Counted from the first letter of the stretch, positions 15,428 to 24,220 are shown. The stretch is 51,494 nt of DNA from DASXHZ01 sp036488085 (GCA_036488085.1 DASXHZ010000064.1:1-51494); one strand, 5' to 3'. The notes: a model not told the origin generated them from the sequence alone. Translations and numbers: made by a program.

Positions 15428-16906
15428 TCAGACCCTTTCGTCCTCGCGGTCGTCTACGTCCACCAGGACCGGAACCCCGGCGAGCACGCCGCGGAACTGT
15501 TTCAGCGGCGGACCGATGGCGACACCGTCGGAGGTGATCTGGAGCCGGCGGATTGCGGTCTCGTGGGCGCCGCTGCGCTTCTTGATGACGGAGATCGCCT
15601 TCCGCACTTCGCCGTGCGCCTCGAAATAGCGAACGAGGATCACGCAGTCGGCGAGATAGCTGATGTCGACGGTCGACGCCATGTTTGCGCCGAGCAGGCC
15701 GTGCTGCGCGTAGACCAGAATCGTCGAGATGCCGTGCTGGCCGAGGAACGCGAGCAGCTCATGCATGTGGAGCAGAAGGTACTTCTCTTCCGGCATCGCG
15801 TTGAGATAGCCGTTCAGGCTGTCGATGATGATGACGCGGGCGCCGTCCTTTTCGGCCGCGTCGCGCACGAGCTGGGCGAACTCGCCCGGCTGGAGCTCGG
15901 CTGGATCGACCTGCTGCACCGTGATCTTTCCCGCCTCGACGAGATCCGAGAGGCCGAAGCCGATGGCGTCGGAGCGGTTGAAGAGCGTGGTCAGGCTCTC
16001 ATCGAACGTGAAGAATGCGGCCTTCTCGCCGCGCGCCGCCGCCGCGACCGCGTACTGCGTCGCGAGGACCGACTTGCCGCCGCCCGCCGGTCCCATGATC
16101 AGCGTGCTGGTGCCGCGATCGATGCCGCCTCCGACCAGTACGTCGAGATCGTGTATGCCGCTCGACGCGAATTCCTGAGGGATTCGCACGCGCGATTCGG
16201 CAGCCACGAGGCGCGGATAGACGACGATGCCGCCGGGGAGGATGTTGAAGTCGTGGTAGCCCGAACTGAACTGCAGTCCGCGGACTTTCACGATCTGCAG
16301 CCGCCGCCGGGACGTGCCGTAAATGGGTGTGTAGCGCTCCAACTCAACGACACCATGCGGCACGCTCTGGAGCAGCATGTCCTTGTCCTCGGACGTCCGG
16401 TCGTCGAGCAACAGCGCGGTGATGTTCCGGCCGTCGAAGAATTGTTTGAGCGCGAGGATCTGCTTGCGGTATCGCAGTGAGCTCTGCGCCAGCAGCCGGA
16501 TCTCGGAGAGCGAGTCGAGGACGACGCGATCGGGCTTCAGCCGGTTGATCTCGTCGAGCATGGTGCGAACGGTCGGACCGAGCTCGATCTCCGCCGCCTG
16601 AAAGATGGTCGAGTCGTCGGTCAGCGCATCCTCGCCGACGAGTTGCTCGAAGATGGCAATGTCGCCCAGGTCCCACCCGTGCGACTTCGCGACGGCGCGC
16701 AGGTCGCGCTCGGACTCCGACATCGTGATGTACAGCGCCTTCTCGCCGGCGCGCGCACCCTCGAGCAGAAACTGCAGCGAAAGAGTCGTCTTTCCGACGC
16801 CCGGATCGCCTTGTATGAGATAGACGTGATTGCGAGGGAACCCGCCCTTGAGAATGTGGTCCAGTCCCTCGATCCCGGTCGCGGCGACGCTTTCTAGCGA
16901 CGACAT
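15428..16906 (-). CDS. KaiC-like dual-domain RecA-fold ATPase
   Basis: 492 aa from the ATG at 16906. Domain 1 has Walker A GDPGVGKTT (33-41) and Walker B RVVLDSLSE (about 127-135). Domain 2 has Walker A GPAGGGKS (272-279) and Walker B VIIIDSLN (about 358-365). The start SSLESVAATGIEGLDHILKG is the standard KaiC-family N-terminus, so I prefer this ATG over an in-frame GTG 25 codons upstream. Outside cyanobacteria such proteins form hexamers that signal through histidine kinases. First gene of a five-gene minus-strand operon; the kinase follows after one base. The upstream region carries two 92-bp repeats at 17022-17216 and no obvious promoter. Confidence 0.88.
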   Translation of the reverse strand: MSSLESVAATGIEGLDHILKGGFPRNHVYLIQGDPGVGKTTLSLQFLLEGARAGEKALYITMSESERDLRAVAKSHGWDLGDIAIFEQLVGEDALTDDSTIFQAAEIELGPTVRTMLDEINRLKPDRVVLDSLSEIRLLAQSSLRYRKQILALKQFFDGRNITALLLDDRTSEDKDMLLQSVPHGVVELERYTPIYGTSRRRLQIVKVRGLQFSSGYHDFNILPGGIVVYPRLVAAESRVRIPQEFASSGIHDLDVLVGGGIDRGTSTLIMGPAGGGKSVLATQYAVAAAARGEKAAFFTFDESLTTLFNRSDAIGFGLSDLVEAGKITVQQVDPAELQPGEFAQLVRDAAEKDGARVIIIDSLNGYLNAMPEEKYLLLHMHELLAFLGQHGISTILVYAQHGLLGANMASTVDISYLADCVILVRYFEAHGEVRKAISVIKKRSGAHETAIRRLQITSDGVAIGPPLKQFRGVLAGVPVLVDVDDREDERV

Positions 16907-17021
16907 AACAGCTTGTCCAACCTCTGATTCAGACGGTAGAAGCTGAGCTGTACTTCTCCAAAATCCTTGCCAGTTGGGCACGCTGGGGGGGAACGGCGTT
17001 CAACACAAAGGCGGAGAAGCG

Positions 17022-17216
17022 TTCACCACAGAGACACAGGGAACGCAGAGGTTTTTCTCAAAAAAACCCCCTGTGTTCTCAGTGTCTCTGTGGTGAGTCC
17101 CAGTTCCCGCCGATGGAAAACGGGTTCACCACGGAGGCGCAGAGAACGCTGAGATTTTTCTCAAAATAATCCTCTGTATGCTCAGTGTCTCTGTGGTGAA
17201 TCCCAGTTCCCGCCGA
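17022..17216. repeat. Two 92-bp inverted-repeat copies in tandem
   Basis: Copies at 17022-17113 and 17125-17216 are equal in length, highly similar, in the same orientation and separated by 11 bases. Each is an inverted repeat: TCACCACAGAGACAC in the left arm and GTGTCTCTGTGGTGA in the right arm of copy 1, around a short A/T-rich centre. Both end in CCCAGTTCCCGCCGA, which in copy 2 is the coding 3' end (GGNWD) of the OprM-like gene. The duplication therefore carried host flank. The stop codon of that gene lies inside copy 2. Related repeats are widespread in environmental bacterial genomes. Confidence 0.85.
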
Positions 17217-18627
17217 GGGCGCGATATAGGTCGACGAGGGCGACGAGGCGGTCGCGGCGCGTCTGGGCGGCGCTGGTTTCCGCGGTGAAGAGTTGCTCCT
17301 GCGCGTCGAGAACTTCGAAGTAGGCGGAGAAACCCGACTCGTAGCGAAGCGTCGCGAGCCGCACCGCCTCGCGGTCCGATTCGACAGCGCGCGTGCGCTG
17401 CGTCTCCGCCTCGCCGAGCTTCTGGCTCGCAACGAGATCGGTCGAGACCTCGCCGAGCGCCAGGGTGATCTCGCGTTCGTACGCGACGCGCGCTTCGTCG
17501 AACTGTGCGACCGCGAGCTGCCGCTGGCTGCGCAGACGTCCGCCGTTGAAGATCGGACCGAGCAGACCGGCGCTGATGCTCCAGTTGCGGCCAGTGCCGA
17601 GGAGCGACGCGAGCTCGGGACTCTGTCCGCCGAGGAGTCCCGTGAGACTGAGCGTCGGATAGAACGCCGCCTGCGCGACGCCGATGTTCGCATTCGCCGC
17701 GATCAGCTCCTGCTCGGCCTGAAGGATGTCGGGACGCCGCAGCAGCAGCGCTGAAGGAAGTCCCGCCGGGATCGACGGCGGCAACGGCTGCTGATCGAGC
17801 GCGAGTCCGCGTTGTACCGGTCCCGGCACGCGGCCGAGGAGGAACGTGATCTGGTTTTCCTTCGCGACGATCGCCCGCTCGAGCAGCGGAATCTGCGCCG
17901 ACTCAGTCGCCAGTAACGCCTCGGCACGCGAGGTGTCGAGTCCCGAGGCCGTGCCGCCTTCGGCGCGCTTGCGGAACAGCTCCGCGGTGCTCTGCAGAGT
18001 GCCTGTGGTTCGTTTCGCGATCTCCAGCTCCGCGTCGAGCTCGCGCAGATCGAAGTATGCCGAGGCAACTTCGGAGACCAGCGACAGCAGAACGGCGCGC
18101 CGCGCCTCCTCGGTCGCGAGGTAGTCGGCGCGTGCCGCTTCGTTCAGCCGGCGGATGCGGCCCCAGAGGTCCGCCTCCCATCCGACGTTGACGTTCGCGA
18201 CGAGGATCCCGCCGGTCGTGTCGCTCGGCGTCGCGAAGGTCGAGGTGTGGCCGTATTCGTAGACGCCCTGGTATCCGACGTTCGGATACCGCTGCGATCC
18301 GGCGATGCCGTATCGCGCACGCGCCTGTTCGACCCGCGCCGCGGCGATGCGCGCGTCGAAGCCGTTGTTCACCGCCTCGTCGACGAGCGCCTTCAGCACC
18401 GGATCGTGGAAGAGCTCCGTCCAGTCGACTTCCGCCGCCGCATTCGCCGGCGCACCGTAATAGTGGTCCGGAATGGTCACGTTCGGCCGCTGGTAGTTCG
18501 GCCCGACCGTGCACCCTGCGAAGATCACGAGCGAGAGAATCGCGATCCCGCGCAGACAAGAATGTCTGCGCTCCGCGTGGAGAGCAGACATTCTTGTCTG
18601 CTCGTTTTCCCCGTATCGCGCGATCAT
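17182..18627 (-). CDS. OprM/NodT-family outer-membrane efflux lipoprotein (pump 1)
   Basis: 481 aa. The lipobox ILSLVIFAGC (acylated Cys around residue 38) is followed by TVGPNYQRP, the signature of OprM/CusC outer-membrane factors. Two OEP repeats form the periplasmic helical barrel. It is the exit duct of the RND pump encoded just upstream. The ATG at 18627 overlaps the RND stop (ATGA), which fixes the start. Oddly, the first 26 residues (MIARYGENEQTRMSALHAER and the rest of this stretch) are an extension encoded largely by a palindromic element at 18552-18601. An internal Met at 13 also lies in the element. The last residues (SPQRH) and stop come from the 92-bp repeat, so both ends of this gene are repeat-derived. 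Confidence 0.9.
   Translation of the reverse strand: MIARYGENEQTRMSALHAERRHSCLRGIAILSLVIFAGCTVGPNYQRPNVTIPDHYYGAPANAAAEVDWTELFHDPVLKALVDEAVNNGFDARIAAARVEQARARYGIAGSQRYPNVGYQGVYEYGHTSTFATPSDTTGGILVANVNVGWEADLWGRIRRLNEAARADYLATEEARRAVLLSLVSEVASAYFDLRELDAELEIAKRTTGTLQSTAELFRKRAEGGTASGLDTSRAEALLATESAQIPLLERAIVAKENQITFLLGRVPGPVQRGLALDQQPLPPSIPAGLPSALLLRRPDILQAEQELIAANANIGVAQAAFYPTLSLTGLLGGQSPELASLLGTGRNWSISAGLLGPIFNGGRLRSQRQLAVAQFDEARVAYEREITLALGEVSTDLVASQKLGEAETQRTRAVESDREAVRLATLRYESGFSAYFEVLDAQEQLFTAETSAAQTRRDRLVALVDLYRALGGNWDSPQRH
18552..18601. repeat. Double mini-hairpin element inside the OprM-like gene
   Basis: Inverted 18-bp arms GCAGACAAGAATGTCTGC (18552-18569) and GCAGACATTCTTGTCTGC (18584-18601); each arm is also a hairpin with a 7-bp stem (GCAGACA/TGTCTGC) and 4-base loop. 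It encodes residues 9-26 of the lipoprotein, directly ahead of the signal-peptide hydrophobic core. On the mRNA it sits immediately after the coupled start codon. Confidence 0.85.
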
Positions 18628-21600
18628 GCGTGCGCCTCCGCCGTTTCGCGTTCATGCGACAACCGCGAGTCGAGCTTGCGTTCGGATCGCGCCAGGCGCT
18701 CGACGATGACGTAGAGCGCTGGGATGAGGAAGACGCCGAGGACGGTCGCGGCGAGCATGCCGGCGACGACGACGGTGCCGAGGATCTGGCGGGAGGCGGC
18801 GCCGGCGCCGGTCGCGATCCAGAGCGGGACGCAGCCGAGGATGAACGCGAAGGAGGTCATCAGAATCGGCCGCAATCGCGTTCGAGCGCCGTGCAGCGCC
18901 GCCTCGACCAGGTCGCCGCTCTTCTCGAACTCCGCCTTCGCAAATTCCACGATGAGGATCGCGTTCTTCGCCGCGAGCCCGATCAGCACGATCAGACCGA
19001 TCTGCCCGAAGACGTCGAAGTTGAACTTGCGAAGCATCAATCCGACGAATGCGCCGAACACCGCGACCGGAACGGAGAGGAGAACGCTGAACGGCAACGA
19101 CCAGCTCTCATACAGCGCCGCGAGGATCAAGAACACGAAGACGATCGAGAGCGCGAACACGCGTCCCGTCGTCCCGGACGCCCGCTTCTCCTGGAACGAC
19201 AGATCCGACCAGTCGTAGCCCATGTCGCGCGGCAGGGTCTGCGCCGCGACCTGCTCGAGCGCGTCCATCGCCTGGCCGGAGCTGTATCCGGGCGCTGACG
19301 AGCCGTTGATCTGCGCGGCGCGGAAGAGGTTGAAGCGCTGCGTGTACTCCGGCCCCGAGGTCGTGCGGACCGTCGTCAGCGCGGAGAGCGGCACCATGTT
19401 GCCGTCGTTGTTGCGCACGTAGAACCGGCCGATGTCGTCGGGCGTGATGCGGTCGACGGCGTCGGCCTGCATGAAGACGCGCCACTGCCGGCCGAAGCGA
19501 TTGAACTGATTCACGAACGTGCCGCCGAGGTACGTCTGCAGCGCCTGATAGACGTCGCCGATCGGGACGCCCTGCTTGAGCGCCTTGTCGCGGTCGACGT
19601 CGACGTAGATCTGCGGCACCGCCGCGCGGAAGGTGCTCGTCACGTTCTGCAGCTCCGGACGCTTCTTCGCGGCCGCGAGGAACTTCTGCAGGTTTTCGTC
19701 GAGCATCGCGACCGTGCCGCCGCTTCGATCCTGCAGCCAGAACGAGAAGCCGCCGGCCGTGCCGAGGCCGGGAATCGGCGGCGGCAGGAACGCGAACACC
19801 CCCGCCTCGGGGATCTCCGCTCTGAAGCGCTGGTTGATCTTCGCGACGAGCGCCTTCGCGTCCATCCCCGGCCCCCGCCGCGCGTCCCACGGATCGAGAC
19901 TCACGAAGAAGAAGCCGTTGTACGTCGCCGAGACATATGCCAGGAGGCTGAATCCGGCGATCGTGCTGTAGCTGTGGATGCCCTTCGTCTCGCTCAGAAT
20001 CTTCTCGACCTTGCGGCAGACGGCGTCAGTGCGTTGCAACGACGCGGCGTCGGGCAACTGGACCTGAAGAAACACGTAGCCCTGGTCTTCATCGGGGACG
20101 AAGCTGCTCGGAATCTTCTTGCCGAGGAGGCCGGCGAAGACCGCGAACGCGGCGAGGATCACGAGCGTCACGATCGCCTTCCGGATCAGGAATCCCGAGG
20201 TCCCGATGAAGCGGCTCGTGACGCGTTCGAATCCGCGGTTGAACACCGCGAAGAAGCGGCCGAGCGGCCCGGTCGCCTCGCGCCGCGGCCGCAGCAGCAT
20301 CGCCGAAAGCGCCGGCGAGAGGCTGAGCGCGTTGAACGCCGAGATCAGCACCGAGACCGCGATCGTCACCGCGAACTGACGATTGAGGCGCCCCTGAATG
20401 CCGCCCATGAACGCGACCGGCAAAAAGACGGAGGAGAGGATGAGCGCGATCGCGACGACCGGCCCCGACACCTCGCGCATCGCCTGCACGGTCGCCGCGC
20501 GCGGCGTCATCCCCTCGGCGATGTGGTGCTCGACCGCCTCGACAACGACGATCGCGTCGTCGACGACGAGTCCGATCGCGAGGACGAGCCCGAAGAGCGA
20601 CAGTGTATTGATGGAGAAGCCGAGGAGCGGGAAGAGGGCGAACGTGCCGATGAGCGACACCGGGACGGCGATGATCGGAATCAGCGTCGCGCGCCAGTTC
20701 TGCAGGAAGAGGAAGACGACCAGGACCACGAGCGCGAGCGCCTCGAGCAGCGTAATGACGATCTCGTGAATGCCCTCGTCGACCGGAGCGGTCGTGTCGA
20801 CGACCACGGCGTATTTCATGTCCTCGGGGAAGCTCTGGCTGATCTTCTCCATCTGCGCCCGAACGCCCTGCGCCACCGCGAGAGCGTTCGAGCCCGGCGC
20901 CTGGTAGATGCCGATGACCGACGCAGCCTGCCCGTTGTACCGGCCGATCTGTTTGTACGAGAGCGCGCCGAGCTCCACGCGCGCCACGTCGCCGACACGG
21001 ACCGTCGAACCGTCGGGGTTGATCCGCACGACGATGTTCGCGAACTCCTCGGGTGTCGTGAGTCGCCCCTGCGCGCGAACGGTATAGGTGAACTCCTGCC
21101 CCGCCGGGGCCGGCTCGGCGCCGACCTGCCCCGCCGGATTGACGGTGCTCTGCGATTGCACGGCGCGCTGCACGTCGGCAACGGTGAGGCCGAGCTTCGC
21201 GAGCTGGTCCGACTTGAGCCAGATGCGCATCGCGTATTCGGACGCGCCGAAGTTGAGGACCTGGCCGACGCCGGGAACGCGGTAGATCGCGTCGTTGACG
21301 TTAATCGTCGCGTAGTTGCCGAGGAAGAGACCGGGGTACGTCCCCTTCGGCGAATAGATCGCGACGATCAGCAAAGGGACGCCCTGCGTCTTGCGGTACG
21401 TGAGGCCGAACTGCGTCACTTCTTGCGGGAGGCTCGGCGTCGCCTGCGAGACGCGGTTCTGCGCGTTGACCTGATCGGCGTTGCGGTCGGTGCCGACGTC
21501 GAAGATGACGCGCTCGGTGGCCGTGCCGTCGCTGGCGTTGACCGACTGGATGTAGAGCGAGTCCTCGACGCCGTTCATCTGCTGCTCGATCGGCGTCGCG

Positions 21601-21782
21601 ACCGACTGCTCGACCGTGAGCGCGTCGGCGCCGGGGTACTGCCCCTGGATCTGGATCTGCGGTGGAACCATGTCGGGGAACTGCGCGATCGGGAGGCCGC
21701 TCATCGCCACGAGACCGCCGAGGACGATGAGAATCGAGATGACGATCGCGACGATGGGGCGGTTGATGAAGAAACTCGCCAT
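18624..21782 (-). CDS. RND (HAE1/AcrB-type) drug efflux transporter (pump 1)
   Basis: 1052 aa, typical AcrB length, with 12 membrane helices and two large periplasmic loops. MASFFINRPIVAIVISI is the standard N-terminus. Proton-relay residues are D408/D409 (GLVVDDAIVVVE) and the Lys in LIGLAAKNAILIVEFAK. It exchanges protons for hydrophobic substrates captured in the periplasm or outer leaflet. Its start overlaps the adaptor stop (TAATG) and its stop overlaps the outer-membrane-factor start (ATGA), so all three are coupled. Confidence 0.95.
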   Translation of the reverse strand: MASFFINRPIVAIVISILIVLGGLVAMSGLPIAQFPDMVPPQIQIQGQYPGADALTVEQSVATPIEQQMNGVEDSLYIQSVNASDGTATERVIFDVGTDRNADQVNAQNRVSQATPSLPQEVTQFGLTYRKTQGVPLLIVAIYSPKGTYPGLFLGNYATINVNDAIYRVPGVGQVLNFGASEYAMRIWLKSDQLAKLGLTVADVQRAVQSQSTVNPAGQVGAEPAPAGQEFTYTVRAQGRLTTPEEFANIVVRINPDGSTVRVGDVARVELGALSYKQIGRYNGQAASVIGIYQAPGSNALAVAQGVRAQMEKISQSFPEDMKYAVVVDTTAPVDEGIHEIVITLLEALALVVLVVFLFLQNWRATLIPIIAVPVSLIGTFALFPLLGFSINTLSLFGLVLAIGLVVDDAIVVVEAVEHHIAEGMTPRAATVQAMREVSGPVVAIALILSSVFLPVAFMGGIQGRLNRQFAVTIAVSVLISAFNALSLSPALSAMLLRPRREATGPLGRFFAVFNRGFERVTSRFIGTSGFLIRKAIVTLVILAAFAVFAGLLGKKIPSSFVPDEDQGYVFLQVQLPDAASLQRTDAVCRKVEKILSETKGIHSYSTIAGFSLLAYVSATYNGFFFVSLDPWDARRGPGMDAKALVAKINQRFRAEIPEAGVFAFLPPPIPGLGTAGGFSFWLQDRSGGTVAMLDENLQKFLAAAKKRPELQNVTSTFRAAVPQIYVDVDRDKALKQGVPIGDVYQALQTYLGGTFVNQFNRFGRQWRVFMQADAVDRITPDDIGRFYVRNNDGNMVPLSALTTVRTTSGPEYTQRFNLFRAAQINGSSAPGYSSGQAMDALEQVAAQTLPRDMGYDWSDLSFQEKRASGTTGRVFALSIVFVFLILAALYESWSLPFSVLLSVPVAVFGAFVGLMLRKFNFDVFGQIGLIVLIGLAAKNAILIVEFAKAEFEKSGDLVEAALHGARTRLRPILMTSFAFILGCVPLWIATGAGAASRQILGTVVVAGMLAATVLGVFLIPALYVIVERLARSERKLDSRLSHERETAEAHA

Positions 21783-22921
21783 TACTTCGCCGCCTCGGCC
21801 GCCGCTTCTTCAGGGACGACTTTCTCGCCGTTCTTCACTTTCGCGAAGCCTTCGATCACCACGCGGTCGCCCGGTTTGAGGCCGTTGTCGATGACCCAGT
21901 CGCTGCCGACGCGCGCGCCGGTCGTGACGGCGCGGACCGCGACGGTGTCGCTGGCGTCCACGACCGCGATCTGCTCGGTGCCCTGCAGCTCATTCACCGC
22001 ACGCTGCGGAACGAGCAACGCGCCGCGAACGATCGACGTCGCGGCGCGCACTTTCGCGTACTGGCCGGGACGCAGCACGTTGCCGGGGTTCGGGAAGAGG
22101 CCGACGGTCGTGATCGTGCCGGTCTTCACGTCGACGTCGCGGCCGGAGAGTGCGATGTGGCCCTTCTGCGGGAACGTGGAGCCGTCGGCGAGGACGAGCT
22201 CCAGCTCCGCGTTGCGCATCGCCGGATCGCTCTGGAACTGCAGGTACTCCTGCTCGCTCACCTGATACTCGACGCGGATCGGATTCACGGTGGAGACGGT
22301 GGTGAGGACGGTCTGCGGACTCACGAGATCGCCGACCTGCCCTTTCGCGAGTCCAGCGATGCCGTCGATCGGCGAGGTCACCTTCGTCCACGAGAGGTTG
22401 AGCTTCGCCTGTTCGACGGCCGCTTCGAGCGCGCCGACGGTCGCCTGCGCCGCGGCACGCGCGGAGCGCGCGTTGTCGAGCTCCTGCTGGCTGAGCGCGC
22501 GCTGCGCCGCGAGCGGCTCGTAGCGGTCGACGTCGTGCTGCGACTTCGTGAGTCCCGCCTTCGCCTGCTCGACGTTGGCCTCCGCCTGCCGGAGCTGCGA
22601 CTCCGCCTGCCGCGGATCGATCTCGAAGAGGAGCTGGCCGCGATGAACGAAGCTCCCCTCCTGATACGCGCGCCGCAACAGATAGCCATCCGTCTTCGGC
22701 CGGATGTCCGCGTTCACATCGCCCGCGGTCGTCCCGATCCATTCGCGCATGATCGGCTGGTCGCGCTGGACGACGGTCGTGACGACGACATGCGGCGGCG
22801 GAGCCGGCGCGTTGTCTTTCTGCTTCGCCGCGCCCTTGCCGCATCCGGCGAGAAGGGCGGCGGTCAGCGGAAGAAGAAGGATCGGTGCGGCGAGTCTCGA
22901 TACTTTTAATGGCCTTTGCAC
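21782..22921 (-). CDS. Periplasmic adaptor (membrane-fusion) lipoprotein (pump 1)
   Basis: 379 aa. A lipoprotein signal peptide ends LTAALLAGC, followed by a lipoyl/barrel-sandwich domain split by an alpha-helical hairpin (QAESQLRQAEANVEQAKAGL), then beta-barrel and membrane-proximal domains (VLRPGQYAKVRA; DNGLKPGDRVVIEG). AcrA/MexA-like; it links the RND protein with the OprM-like duct. The GTG start at 22921 has AGGAG five bases upstream. An ATG two bases earlier is out of frame. First structural gene after the TetR gene, from which it is separated by about 214 bases carrying a stutter repeat. Confidence 0.92.
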   Translation of the reverse strand: MQRPLKVSRLAAPILLLPLTAALLAGCGKGAAKQKDNAPAPPPHVVVTTVVQRDQPIMREWIGTTAGDVNADIRPKTDGYLLRRAYQEGSFVHRGQLLFEIDPRQAESQLRQAEANVEQAKAGLTKSQHDVDRYEPLAAQRALSQQELDNARSARAAAQATVGALEAAVEQAKLNLSWTKVTSPIDGIAGLAKGQVGDLVSPQTVLTTVSTVNPIRVEYQVSEQEYLQFQSDPAMRNAELELVLADGSTFPQKGHIALSGRDVDVKTGTITTVGLFPNPGNVLRPGQYAKVRAATSIVRGALLVPQRAVNELQGTEQIAVVDASDTVAVRAVTTGARVGSDWVIDNGLKPGDRVVIEGFAKVKNGEKVVPEEAAAEAAK

Positions 22922-22972
22922 ATGAACTCCTAAACGATCGCGCGAATGGTCAGCGGCGTTATTAAGAGAGGT

Positions 22973-23044
22973 GGTTCGAGGTTCGAGGTTCGAGGTAAGA
23001 ACGAGGAAGTCATCGGCTTCTCACCTCTTCCCTCGAACCTCAAT
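22973..23044. repeat. Stutter-word inverted repeat (GGTTCGA words)
   Basis: Left arm: three consecutive GGTTCGA words, then GGTAAGA (22973-23001). Right arm: TCTCACCTCTTCCCTCGAAC and CTCAATC (about 23019-23044), a degraded complement. It lies between tetR and the adaptor gene of pump 1, in the transcript leader of the pump if the two are co-transcribed. The rest of 22922-23135 shows no gene. Confidence 0.65.
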
Positions 23045-23135
23045 CCCTTCACCACGCCCCTCACCCCTGCACCCTCTCCCAGCCTTCGGCGGCGAGCGGA
23101 CCGAACGACCACCCACACTCTTGATACAAGCGCTT

Positions 23136-23732
23136 TCACTGTTTCTCCTCAACCGCTCGCATGACGAAGTCGACGACGAAGCGGACGTCGTCGTCGATCG
23201 GCGGCGGATCGCGATCGACGATCCGGTTCAGCATGATTTCGCGGACGACGGCAGCGATCGAGATGGCGAGGCGGCCGACGTCGGCGTCGCGGACGTCGCC
23301 GCGCTCGATCCCTTCGCGGATGATCGTCTCGAGCTGCTTCAGGTAGGTCAGGTAAGTCGGATGCTGCTTCAGCCGCCGCTCGCCGAACGGCTCCGCCATG
23401 GCGAGGTAGAGGCGGAAGAAGTCGCGGTTCTCCTCGAAGTGCTGGAGCTGCGTCCGGACGCGACGCTCCATCATGTCACGGAAGCTGCGGCACTCGCGGC
23501 AGGCGTCGGCGAGCTTCTCGACGAGCTTCTCGGTCGCCCCCTCCATCGTGCGCGCGAGGATCTCGTCGCGCGACTGGAAGTAGATGTACACCGTCCCCTT
23601 CGCGACCCCCGCCTCGTCCGCGATGTCCTGGACGGTGACGTTCTTCATCCCCTTGCGGGCCACCACGCGCATCGCGGCGTCGCAAATCGACTCCTTGCGA
23701 AACTCCTCCACCACGGCGGCTTTGGTCTTCAA
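23136..23732 (-). CDS. TetR-family repressor, probably of efflux pump 1
   Basis: 198 aa. The N-terminal helix-turn-helix is VTVQDIADEAGVAKGTVYIYFQSRDEILA, quoted here in parts as VTVQDIADEAGVAKGTVYIY and FQSRDEILA. The C-terminal part (residues 70-190) is a helical ligand-binding and dimerisation domain. The TTG start at 23732 matches in position the paralogue at 42424-43059 (compare AAVVEEFRKESICDAAMRVV with EEVVQEFRVQSIQEAAMRVI). The ribosome-binding site is weak. A TetR-type palindrome lies 24-37 bases upstream, suggesting autoregulation. The pump genes follow on the same strand after 214 bases. Confidence 0.9.
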   Translation of the reverse strand: MKTKAAVVEEFRKESICDAAMRVVARKGMKNVTVQDIADEAGVAKGTVYIYFQSRDEILARTMEGATEKLVEKLADACRECRSFRDMMERRVRTQLQHFEENRDFFRLYLAMAEPFGERRLKQHPTYLTYLKQLETIIREGIERGDVRDADVGRLAISIAAVVREIMLNRIVDRDPPPIDDDVRFVVDFVMRAVEEKQ

Positions 23733-23754
23733 GGTGACTGCATGGTATGTCGTA

Positions 23755-23770
23755 ATGACCGAGCAGTCAT
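23755..23770 (-). promoter_or_regulatory. Candidate TetR operator
   Basis: ATGACCGAGCAGTCAT has perfect ATGAC/GTCAT ends and an imperfect centre (12 of 16 symmetric), just upstream of the TetR gene start. Similar GTCA/TGAC palindromes precede the second TetR gene at 43069-43097. Confidence 0.5.
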
Positions 23771-23831
23771 CTACGTTAACCGAATGGTCACCGGATACCG
23801 TGAGTCGGGAGTGGTGCGGCGGGAGTCGGGG

Positions 23832-23860
23832 TTGAGCAGCGCGTGGATCTGGGCTATCCT
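23832..23860 (+). promoter_or_regulatory. Promoter of the tRNA-Val gene
   Basis: A -35 TTGAGC (23832-23837), 17-base spacer and -10 TATCCT (23855-23860) lie about 65 bases before the tRNA. Each box matches the sigma-70 consensus at four of six positions. The stretch just before it (about 23793-23831) contains GAGTCGGGAG-type words related to the stutter repeat at 43979. Confidence 0.5.
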
Positions 23861-23925
23861 CGCCCTCCCGTTCCGAAGGAATAGCGGCGCGAGCCGTCCC
23901 GTTCGGAAACGGCGACCTGCCTCCC

Positions 23926-24001
<76 letters not shown>

Positions 24002-24002
<1 letters not shown>

Positions 24003-24220
24003 TGGTGATGCGATCCGTAGCCGACGATCTGAAACGCGAGCAGCGCGGAAAGATCCTCGCGATGACGCCGGCCGAGCGTGTCGCCCTCGCCGAATCGATG
24101 GTCGAAGAGGGTATCGCCCTACGCGGCCGGCCAGCACATACCCGAGACGAAGCGGTGCGCCGGATCCGCGCTTCGCGTCAGCAAGGCCGCCGATTCTCGC
24201 GCTGCATGCAGCAAAAATGA
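24002..24220 (+). CDS. Small helical protein of a two-gene module with nucleotidyltransferase
   Basis: 72 aa (a second Met at 24008 is an equally good start). The sequence LKREQRGKILAMTPAERVAL, then EEGIALRGRPAHTRDEAVRR and RQQGRRFSRCM, resembles small proteins found directly upstream of MNT/AbiEii-like nucleotidyltransferase genes, with a conserved 'MTPAERV' helix and a basic Cys-containing tail. The stop overlaps the ATG of the following frame (ATGA). The head-to-tail arrangement resembles a toxin-antitoxin pair, but the partner is decayed. A second module of the same kind is at 50579-50981. Confidence 0.65.

Noticed and set aside
15428..16906. Circadian clock locus
   Set aside because: KaiC homologues are widespread outside clocks; there is no kaiA or kaiB here, so only the KaiC-kinase pairing is claimed.
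19974..22265. Long plus-strand open frame antisense to the RND and adaptor genes
   Set aside because: It is the mirror of GC-rich coding sequence; its product is Arg/Asp/Glu-rich with no domain, while the minus strand encodes complete efflux proteins with intact motifs.
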